Notes under the pieces: model-generated
Databases searched by the model: none
What the model was told of the DNA's origin: nothing
Seen by the model: the letters and a program-made list of their open reading frames with translations, nothing else
Made by a program: the position numbers and the translations under genes
Origin: Bryobacterales bacterium
GTDB lineage: Bacteria > Acidobacteriota > Terriglobia > Bryobacterales > UBA6623
DNA length: 64,000 nt
Direction: 5' to 3'
Assembly (NCBI GenBank): GCA_028819255.1
Contig: JAPPMB010000015.1
Span: 139,226-203,225, forward strand
Part shown: positions 26,913 to 33,571 of the stretch, piece by piece
Position numbering within the stretch: the stretch's first letter is position 1
How the letters are laid out: every line of letters starts with the position of its first letter

Positions 26913-27968
26913 GTGAGTTCGCCCAAGTACGATGCGGTGCTGTTCGTCTCCTTCGGCGGCCCGGAGCGACGCGAGGACGTGGTCCCGTTCCTCGAGAACG
27001 TGGTGCGCGGCAAGGGAGTGCCGCGGAAGCGGCTGCGCAAGGTGGCCGAGCACTACTACGCCATAGGCGGCAAGAGCCCTATCAACGACCAGAACCGCGC
27101 CCTGATTGCCGCAGTTCGCGCCGAGCTCGTCAGGCGCGGCTCGGACCTGCCACTCTACTGGGGCAACCGGAACTGGCACCCCCTGCTTCCCGCGGCGCTG
27201 CAGGGAATGTCGCAGGACGGCGTGAGCCGGGCGATCGCATTCGTCACGTCGGCCTTCAGCTCATACTCCGGCTGCCGGCAGTACCGCGAGAATATCGATT
27301 CGGCGCGGGAGGCGGTTGTTCCCGACGGCCTGGTCGTGGACAAGATCCGTCCGTTCTTCAACCATCCCGGGTTCGTCGACGCCATGGCCGGCCGGGTCCG
27401 CAGCGCCTTGGCGGGATTCAACGAGACCGGGAGGCGGAAGGCCAAGATCCTGTTCACAGCCCACAGCATTCCGCTCGCGATGGCTTCCGGCTGCCGATAC
27501 GTGGAGCAGCTCCGCGAAGCCTCGCGCCTCGTCGGCGACCGAGCCGGGGCGGCTGACTGGGAGCTGGTGTTTCAGAGCCGAAGCGGGCATCCGTCCCAGC
27601 CCTGGCTGGAGCCCGACGTCTGCGACCGGCTACTGGAGTTGGAGGGAAGCGCCACGACGCACGTCTGCGTGGCGCCGATAGGCTTTGTTTCCGACCACGT
27701 TGAGATACTGTTCGACCTCGACGTCGAATCTGCGGCCGCGGCCGGTCAGGCCGGCCTCGGGTTCGTTCGCGCCGGAACGGTGGGCACTCATCCGGCGTTC
27801 GTGTCATGCGTTTGCGATCTGATCGAGGAGAGGCTTCAACCCGATGCGGACCGCGCAAGCGTCGGCAGACTGCCGGCGCTCCCGGACGCGTGTCCAGCGG
27901 ACTGCTGCCCCCCGCCGAGACGGCGACGTTCGCCGGGGCGGGCGGGCGGAGGGCCGGCCGCCCTGTAA
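26913..27968 (+). CDS. hemH: Ferrochelatase with a cysteine-rich tail
   Basis: A 351-residue HemH inserting iron into (copro)porphyrin, the last or near-last step of haem synthesis. Seen are VLFVSFGGPERREDVVPFLE, YYAIGGKSPINDQNRAL, AFVTSAFSSYSGCRQYREN, the catalytic His in ILFTAHSIPLAMA, QSRSGHPSQPWLEPDV and the metal-site Glu in PIGFVSDHVEILFDLD. The C-terminal region has VSCVCDLI and, nearer the end, DACPADCCPPP, a spacing like the [2Fe-2S]-binding tails of some bacterial ferrochelatases; cluster binding is inferred. GTG 26913 is the start, 5 nt after the Nudix stop. The last codons overlap the 3' end of rnpB on the opposite strand. Confidence 0.92.
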   Translation: MSSPKYDAVLFVSFGGPERREDVVPFLENVVRGKGVPRKRLRKVAEHYYAIGGKSPINDQNRALIAAVRAELVRRGSDLPLYWGNRNWHPLLPAALQGMSQDGVSRAIAFVTSAFSSYSGCRQYRENIDSAREAVVPDGLVVDKIRPFFNHPGFVDAMAGRVRSALAGFNETGRRKAKILFTAHSIPLAMASGCRYVEQLREASRLVGDRAGAADWELVFQSRSGHPSQPWLEPDVCDRLLELEGSATTHVCVAPIGFVSDHVEILFDLDVESAAAAGQAGLGFVRAGTVGTHPAFVSCVCDLIEERLQPDADRASVGRLPALPDACPADCCPPPRRRRSPGRAGGGPAAL

Positions 27969-28323
27969 GCCGGTTTCTGTTCCCGTCCGAGGACGGGCGG
28001 CAGCCATTCATCTCGAGCGCCTGTCACCAAACGCCTCCAGCGACCTACCCGGGACTCAGGCGCGACGGGCCATCGCATCGCCCTCTATTTGGTCTTGCTC
28101 CGCGTGGGGTTTGCCCTGCCGTCCCGGTTACCCGAGACGCGGTGCGCTCTTACCGCACCATTTCACCCTTACCCCGCAAAGCGGGGCGGTATCATTTCTG
28201 TGGCACTTTCCGTCGACGCCCCATTTCGAGAGCGCCTCCCGGCCGTTAGCCGGCACGCTGCCCTGCGGAGACCGGACTTTCCTCCGCGCCCAAGAGCGCA
28301 GCGACTGCCCGGACGACCGACCC
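27952..28323 (-). ncRNA. rnpB: RNase P RNA, bacterial class A
   Basis: On the minus strand all the universal segments occur in order: CAGTCGC near the 5' end, GAGGAAAGTCCGG, CAGGGCAGCGTGCCGG, CTAACGGCCGGG, GAAAGTGCCACAGAAA, GGGTGAAATGGTGCGGTAAG followed by AGCGCACCGC, GCAAGACCAAATAG (P15 loop), GATGAATGGCTGCC and ACAGAAACCGGCTTAC. The 5' GGTCGGTCGTCC and 3' GGGCGGCCGGCC can form a 12-bp P1 helix with G-U pairs. This sets the ends near 28322 and 27952 and so overlaps the hemH stop codon (27966-27968). The RNA is the catalytic part of RNase P, which trims tRNA 5' ends. Confidence 0.97.
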
Positions 28324-28330
28324 AGAACTG

Positions 28331-28336
28331 ATTATA
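28331..28336 (-). promoter_or_regulatory. -10 box of rnpB
   Basis: The minus strand reads TATAAT, placing the transcript start about seven bases on, near 28323, exactly where the P1 helix begins. No good -35 match is seen at the usual distance. Confidence 0.7.
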
Positions 28337-28339
28337 GGG

Positions 28340-28688
28340 GCTGTGCTCCGCACATGGAGCGAGGGCGACAAGGCCTTGCCCGCCCGGCTGGTTCCCGGAC
28401 TCGGGTCCAAGCGTATCCCGGTCCGTGAGATTCGTCTGTGCTGAGACGCAACTCCGTCGGGCTTGCCTTCTTGCCGAGGCCGGTCCGTGGCCTGCTTCGA
28501 CGGATTCGGACTCACCCGTCCCTACGCCGGCCGGCAGGACGCCAGACACCTCATCGGGACGACTCGGAGGACCTTGTCATCCCCACGCGGCGGGTCGTGA
28601 CGGGGCGAGAAAGCAGCGCGGCTCCACGCACGGGACGGCGGGCCGTTCACACCCGCTGTCCGCAAGCGGCGGTTCCGTCCCGGGCGTC
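28340..28688. other. Intergenic, no gene seen
   Basis: About 350 bases between the rnpB promoter and the end of the DUF1501 gene. The frames that cross it are continuations of antisense frames. No terminator with a T-run is visible. Confidence 0.5.
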
Positions 28689-30158
28689 CTATGCGAGCAG
28701 CGCCCTGACGACGTTTGCCTGCTCAACGCCCGTGAGCTTCGCGTCCAGCCCCTGGTGCCTGTAGGTGAACCGCTCGTGGTCGATCCCAAAAAGGTGCAGC
28801 AGCGTGGCCTGATAGTCCCGGATGTGCACGGGATCCCTAACGATGTTATAGGAGAACTCGTCCGTCTCTCCATACACCATTCCGCCCTTGATGCCGCCTC
28901 CCGCCATCCACAGGCTGTAGCACCTCGGATGATGGTCGCGCCCGTAGTTCGTGGGAGTCAGCTCTCCCTGCGAGTAGATGGTGCGCCCGAACTCGCCGCC
29001 CCAGATCACCAGTGTCTCGTCGAAGAGACCGCGTTCCTTGAGGTCCTGGATCAGGGCCCATGCGCCCCGGTCCGCATCCTCTGCCTGGGCGCGGAGGACG
29101 ACGGGCGCATCGCTGTGCACGTCCCAGCCGCGATGATAGATCTGCACGAACCGCACTCCGCGCTCGACAAGGCGCCGTGCCATCAGCGCCGCGTTCTGGA
29201 ACTTTCCGGGTTCGCGAGCCTCCTCGCCCCAGCGCTTCCAAGTGCTCTCGGGCTCCGACGAGAGGTCGCTCATCTCCGGCACCGAACTCTGCATGCGGAA
29301 CGCCATCTCGTACTGCTCGATGCGGGCCAGCGTCTCCGGGTCGCCGATGCGCTCGTGCTGAATCTGGTTCAGCTCCGCCAATCCGTCAAGCATGCGGCGG
29401 CGAACCGTCTGGGTCACACCTCCCGGGTTCTTGACGTAGAGCACGGGATCCCCGCCGGCGCGCAGGCCGACACCAGCGAATTCGGGCGACAGGAATCCGG
29501 AACTCCAAAGCTTGGCCGAAATCGCCTGCTGGCCAGCCTTCGGGTGGCTGCGCTCGGCGTTCATGACCACGAAGGTCGGCAGATCGCGATTCAGGCTGCC
29601 GAGCCCATAGGAGATCCACGACCCGATGCAGGGACGGCCAGCGACCTCGCGGCCGGTCTGGATGAACGTGATCGCGGGCTCGTGGTTGATTGCGTCGGTG
29701 TTCATCGACCGGATGATGCAGATGTCGTCCGCCATGCTGGCCGTGCGCGGCAGGATCTCCGAGATCCACGCGCCGCTCTGGCCGTGCTGCGTGAACTCGA
29801 AGACCGACGGAGCGATTGGGAAGCGCGCCTGGCCGGAGGTCATCGTGGTGAGCCGCTGTCCCTGCCGGATCGAGTCGGGCAGGTCCTTGTCGTACCAGTC
29901 CTTCATGGCCGGCTTGTAGTCCAGCAGGTCCATCTGCGGAGGTGCGCCCATCATGTGCAGATAGATGCACTGCTTGGCCTTGGGCGCGAAATGGGGAAGA
30001 CCGGCCAGCCCTCCGATGCGACCGGTGTCGGTCCTCGACGCCTTGGCGTCCTCGGCCATCAGGGTGGCGAGGGCGATGCCCCCGATGCCCTTCGCCTGGC
30101 GAGCGAAGAACTGCCGCCGCGTCTCCGTGCGGACCGCTTGCTGTACGAGTGGATCCAT
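28689..30158 (-). CDS. DUF1501 exported protein (second pair)
   Basis: A 489-residue DUF1501 protein with a twin-arginine-like start (TETRRQFFARQAKGIGGIAL). Conserved segments: CIYLHMMGAPPQMDLLDYKP, AWISEILPRTASMADDICII, INHEPAITFIQTGREVAGRP, GGDPVLYVKNPGG, VQIYHRGWDVHSDAP, ETLVIWGGEFGRTIYSQGEL and RDHHPRCYSLWMAGGGIKGG. It is longer than the one at 14033-15406 and belongs to the subgroup that follows PSD1 proteins. An AGGAAGGGAC Shine-Dalgarno stands before ATG 30158. It is 51 nt behind the PSD1 gene and probably in one transcript. Confidence 0.9.
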   Translation of the reverse strand: MDPLVQQAVRTETRRQFFARQAKGIGGIALATLMAEDAKASRTDTGRIGGLAGLPHFAPKAKQCIYLHMMGAPPQMDLLDYKPAMKDWYDKDLPDSIRQGQRLTTMTSGQARFPIAPSVFEFTQHGQSGAWISEILPRTASMADDICIIRSMNTDAINHEPAITFIQTGREVAGRPCIGSWISYGLGSLNRDLPTFVVMNAERSHPKAGQQAISAKLWSSGFLSPEFAGVGLRAGGDPVLYVKNPGGVTQTVRRRMLDGLAELNQIQHERIGDPETLARIEQYEMAFRMQSSVPEMSDLSSEPESTWKRWGEEAREPGKFQNAALMARRLVERGVRFVQIYHRGWDVHSDAPVVLRAQAEDADRGAWALIQDLKERGLFDETLVIWGGEFGRTIYSQGELTPTNYGRDHHPRCYSLWMAGGGIKGGMVYGETDEFSYNIVRDPVHIRDYQATLLHLFGIDHERFTYRHQGLDAKLTGVEQANVVRALLA

Positions 30159-30209
30159 TGGTGTTGTCCCTTCCTGTCTCGCGCCGTCCCGACGCGCCGG
30201 TCGCGGCCG

Positions 30210-33200
30210 CTACTTGTTGAGCGCCTCGTCCAAGTTCATGATCTGGCTCGCCAGCATGGTCCATGCCGCCAGTTCGGGTCGGGTCAGGGCCTCGTCCACG
30301 GGCCATTCCCCGGTTGCCAGCAGTTCGCTGGCGTCTTCCTCGTCGGTCTCATAGTGGGCCAGGAATTCCGAAAAGCTCTTCTCGGCAACCTCTTGCTCGT
30401 GCTCGTCGAACTCGCGCGAAAGAATCCGGCTGGTCAGGAATCCGAGCCGGACCCCGAAATCGTCCGAGGTCTCGTTCATCGCCGTCTGGGCGAGGAAACG
30501 AGACGCCTCGACGAACTGCGGGTCGTTCATCGTGACCAGGGCCTGCAGCGGCGTGTTGGTCCGCTCGCGCCGGACCGTGGCGTGCTCGCGCGTCGGCGCA
30601 TTGAAGATCTGCATCGAGGCCGGGGGGGCGGCGCGCTTCCAGAACGTGTAGAGACTCCGGCGATAGAGCTTGTCGCCTTCGTCCCGCTTGTAGAAGCGCG
30701 TGTTGCTGCCCAGCATCGCCACGGATTCCCAGACGCCCTCCGGCTGGTACGGCTTGACGCTCGGTCCGCCGACCTTCTCGACCAGAATGCCGGTCGAGGC
30801 CAAGCCGAAATCGCGCAGCATCTCGGCGTCCATACGGAAGCGGGGACCGCGCGAGAGAAGCGTGTTGTCCGGATCCCGCTCGAGCTTCTCCGGCCCCGCC
30901 TCCGCGGACTGCCTGTACGTCGATGACGACAGGATGGTCCTCAGCAGTCCTTTGACGTCCCACCCGCTCTCGCGGAACTCCACCGCAAGCCAGTCCAGGA
31001 GATCCGGATCCGACGGCGGCTCGCCCTGCGCTCCGAAGTCGTCGCTGGTGCGGACGATGCCCGTCCCGAAGACCTGCTGCCAGAATCGATTGACGGCGAC
31101 GCGGGCCGTCAGCGGATTTGAGTCGTCGATGAGCCAGTTGGCCAGGTCCAAGCGGTTCATCGAGCCGGATCCGGTGGTGATCGACGGCAGGAAGCCGGGC
31201 GTTGCAGCCGGGACCTTGTCGCGCCGCTGATCGTACATTCCGCGGAAGAGAATGTGCGCTTCAGCCGGGCTGTCCTCGTGTTCCTGCATGACGTGCGTCA
31301 CCGCCCCGCGGCGCCGCACTTCCCGGATCTCGCGCTCAGCGTCCTTCGCCGCCCGGAAGCGGGCGCGGTAGCTCTCGTCGTAGACGTTCAGATAGTGCAG
31401 CCCGAGAACCCTCTTCTCCCCGGCGCTCAGGCGATCGGGCGCCTTCGAGCGTGCAGCTTCGATGGCCGGCCAGTTGGCGATGACGTTGGCCTCCTCGACG
31501 CTCAGCTCCCGCTCGTACAGCCGGACATCGGCCAGGGCCCCGCCGCCGAAGCCTCGGCTCTTGACCTCCTCGTCGTCCTTGTAGAAGCCGCGGCCAAGCA
31601 GCACGGGCCGGTCCGACCCGGCGGTGCCCGCCAGCTTCTCGAAGTACTCGCTTCCCTGGAACGGCATGCGCTCTCCGTCGAGGTAGATGCTCAAGCCCGC
31701 CCGTTCCCCGGAGCCGTCGTAGGTGATCGTGATGTGGCGCCAGGAGCCCGGCTCGAGCTGATACTGGTTGTTGGGGAGAATCTCGATGCTCGTCGACTCC
31801 TCCTCCTCGACGGCGGTCATTCTGAACACGAGCTGGCGGCCGCCGAGTGTCACGGCCCAGCCGCGCATCTCGTTCTCGGTGTCGGTCTGGCTGGCCACGA
31901 CGTAGTTGCCCGCCGCCTCCGGATGCCGGACCCAGAACGCGAGCGAGAAGGCGGAACTCTCGTTGATCGCTGAGGTCGGAAGCTCGACGAAGGCGTCCTC
32001 GGCGAATTCGAGCGCGTCAAGGTTGGCCGCCGGTCCCTCCGAAGCGGTCACCCCCTCCGGCAGCGACAGCGCCTCGCGGCCGCCGGCGGTCGCGAGGTGG
32101 GTGCTGCTCACGTGCAACGGAGCGGCCTGGGTCTGCAGCGGACTGTCGAGGCTTGAGTACTTGGCGCCAGCCAGCCAGGTCTCGAATTCCGCACCCGGCG
32201 ACTCGGCCGACTCCGCCAGGGACGCGCGGGTCTCCCGCAAGGTTTCCGTCAGCTGCAGGTAGCTCTCCCGGTCCTCGTCGCGCGGGACGATGATGTACGG
32301 AGGCGTATCCGAGATGTTGCCGTCCATCACGTACTGGGTCGTGTTCCGGAAGAACGCCGTCATGGCGTAGAAGTCACGCTGCGTGATGGGATCGAACTTG
32401 TGGTCGTGGCAGGTGGCGCAGCCCACGGTCAGGCCGAGGAAGACGGTGCCGGTCGTGTCGGCCCGGTCCTTGGCGTAGATGACCTCGTACTCCTCGGGAA
32501 TCACGCCCCCCTCGTTGGTGGTCGCATTGCAGCGGTGGAAGCCTGAGGCGATCAGCTGGTCCATCGTGGGATTCTCCAGCAGGTCGCCGGCGACCTGCTC
32601 CAGGGTGAACTGGTCGAACGGGAGGTTCCGGTTGAAGGCCTTGATCACCCAGTCCCGGTAGGGCCACATCTCCCGGTAGTTGTCGATGTGAATCCCGTGG
32701 GTGTCCGCGTACCTTGCCGCGTCCAGCCAGTATCTAGCGCGGTGCTCCCCGTACGCCCTTGCGCCTAAGAGGCGGTCCAGATAGCGCTGATAGGCGTGAG
32801 GCGCCGTGTCGGCGATGAACTCTTCCACCAATTCCGGCTTCGGAGGAAGGCCGGTCACGTCCAAGGCCGCCCGCCTTGCGAGCGAGCGCCGGTCGGCCTC
32901 CGGAGCGGGCTCGAGGCCCTCGCCCTCCAGGCCCGCGAGAACGAACCGATCGATCGAATTGCGCACCCAGTCAAGGTCCTTCACTTCGGGCAGGGCAGGA
33001 CGCCTCGGAATCTCGAACGCCCAGTGACCGCTCCATTCGGCGCCCTGCTCGATCCACTGGCGCAGCCGGTCGATCTGGCCTTCGTCGAGAGACTTGTGGG
33101 AGTACTCCGGCGGCATGCGCAGCGCCGGGTCCGAGTGCGAGATGCGCTGGTAGAGCATGCTGGAGCCGGCGTCGCCCGGCACGACCGGAGCGCCGTTCGG

Positions 33201-33404
33201 GCGGTGGCCGAAGAGTCCCTCCTGGCGGTCCAGGCGCAGATCGGCCACGCGCGTCGCGGCATCGGGTCCGTGGCACTGGAAGCACTTGTCAGCCAGCAGC
33301 GGCCGGATTTCGGTACGGAAGTCAATCTTCGCCGCGAAGGCGAAAGCGGAAAGACCGAAGAAAATGACGCACGGAATGAGCCTCGAGAACCGGAAGCACT
33401 TCAT
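30210..33404 (-). CDS. PSCyt1-DUF1549-LamG-DUF1553 (PSD1) exported cytochrome-like protein
   Basis: A 1064-residue multidomain exported protein. Signal peptide ~1-25; a planctomycete-type cytochrome c domain with CFQCHG at 41-46; DUF1549 at ~145-355 (NSIDRFVLAGLEGEGLEPAP, LARRAALDVTGLPPKPELVE, second haem motif CATCHDHKFDPITQRD). A LamG/concanavalin-like domain follows at ~480-650 (AFSLAFWVRHPEA, WRHITITYDGSGERAGLSIY), then DUF1553 at ~760-1010 (ARVAVNRFWQQVFGTGIVRT, SSSTYRQSA, NTPLQALVTMNDPQFVEASR). Two CxxCH motifs suggest covalent haem; the LamG domain suggests carbohydrate binding. It is transcribed from a TATAAT 8 nt before the start and heads an operon with the DUF1501 gene. The family's biochemical role is unknown. 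Confidence 0.92.
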   Translation of the reverse strand: MKCFRFSRLIPCVIFFGLSAFAFAAKIDFRTEIRPLLADKCFQCHGPDAATRVADLRLDRQEGLFGHRPNGAPVVPGDAGSSMLYQRISHSDPALRMPPEYSHKSLDEGQIDRLRQWIEQGAEWSGHWAFEIPRRPALPEVKDLDWVRNSIDRFVLAGLEGEGLEPAPEADRRSLARRAALDVTGLPPKPELVEEFIADTAPHAYQRYLDRLLGARAYGEHRARYWLDAARYADTHGIHIDNYREMWPYRDWVIKAFNRNLPFDQFTLEQVAGDLLENPTMDQLIASGFHRCNATTNEGGVIPEEYEVIYAKDRADTTGTVFLGLTVGCATCHDHKFDPITQRDFYAMTAFFRNTTQYVMDGNISDTPPYIIVPRDEDRESYLQLTETLRETRASLAESAESPGAEFETWLAGAKYSSLDSPLQTQAAPLHVSSTHLATAGGREALSLPEGVTASEGPAANLDALEFAEDAFVELPTSAINESSAFSLAFWVRHPEAAGNYVVASQTDTENEMRGWAVTLGGRQLVFRMTAVEEEESTSIEILPNNQYQLEPGSWRHITITYDGSGERAGLSIYLDGERMPFQGSEYFEKLAGTAGSDRPVLLGRGFYKDDEEVKSRGFGGGALADVRLYERELSVEEANVIANWPAIEAARSKAPDRLSAGEKRVLGLHYLNVYDESYRARFRAAKDAEREIREVRRRGAVTHVMQEHEDSPAEAHILFRGMYDQRRDKVPAATPGFLPSITTGSGSMNRLDLANWLIDDSNPLTARVAVNRFWQQVFGTGIVRTSDDFGAQGEPPSDPDLLDWLAVEFRESGWDVKGLLRTILSSSTYRQSAEAGPEKLERDPDNTLLSRGPRFRMDAEMLRDFGLASTGILVEKVGGPSVKPYQPEGVWESVAMLGSNTRFYKRDEGDKLYRRSLYTFWKRAAPPASMQIFNAPTREHATVRRERTNTPLQALVTMNDPQFVEASRFLAQTAMNETSDDFGVRLGFLTSRILSREFDEHEQEVAEKSFSEFLAHYETDEEDASELLATGEWPVDEALTRPELAAWTMLASQIMNLDEALNK

Positions 33405-33412
33405 CTGGCAAC

Positions 33413-33418
33413 ATTATA
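33413..33418 (-). promoter_or_regulatory. -10 box, leaderless start of the PSD1 gene
   Basis: A perfect TATAAT on the minus strand, eight bases before ATG 33404. TTGCCC (4 of 6 matches to the -35 consensus) lies 18 bases further upstream, at 33437-33442. Confidence 0.7.
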
Positions 33419-33558
33419 TAAAGGCGCCGCGATTCCGGGCAACAGTTTTCAGTGGTGCGGAGCCACGGGAACGGGCCCGGTCCGGACCGGAGCCGCAGCT
33501 CCGTCGGAGCCTTTTCAGGCACGCCGGACGCCCGCGGGCAGAGTGGGACGCGCCTCGC

Positions 33559-33564
33559 TAGAAT
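33559..33564 (+). promoter_or_regulatory. -10 box, leaderless start of the haem-lipoprotein gene
   Basis: TAGAAT, seven bases before ATG 33572, with no Shine-Dalgarno. It is divergent from the PSD1 promoter, about 140 bases away. Confidence 0.6.
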
Positions 33565-33571
33565 CGATTCC

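Noticed and set aside
28130..28200. GC hairpin (CCCCGC-AAA-GCGGGG) resembling a terminator.
   Set aside because: It lies inside rnpB and is one of its own helices.
28425..30926. Long plus-strand open frame of about 830 codons.
   Set aside because: It is antisense to the DUF1501 and PSD1 genes, which have strong family motifs; its own translation is Arg/Leu/Val-rich with no motifs. GC-rich codons make antisense frames stay open.
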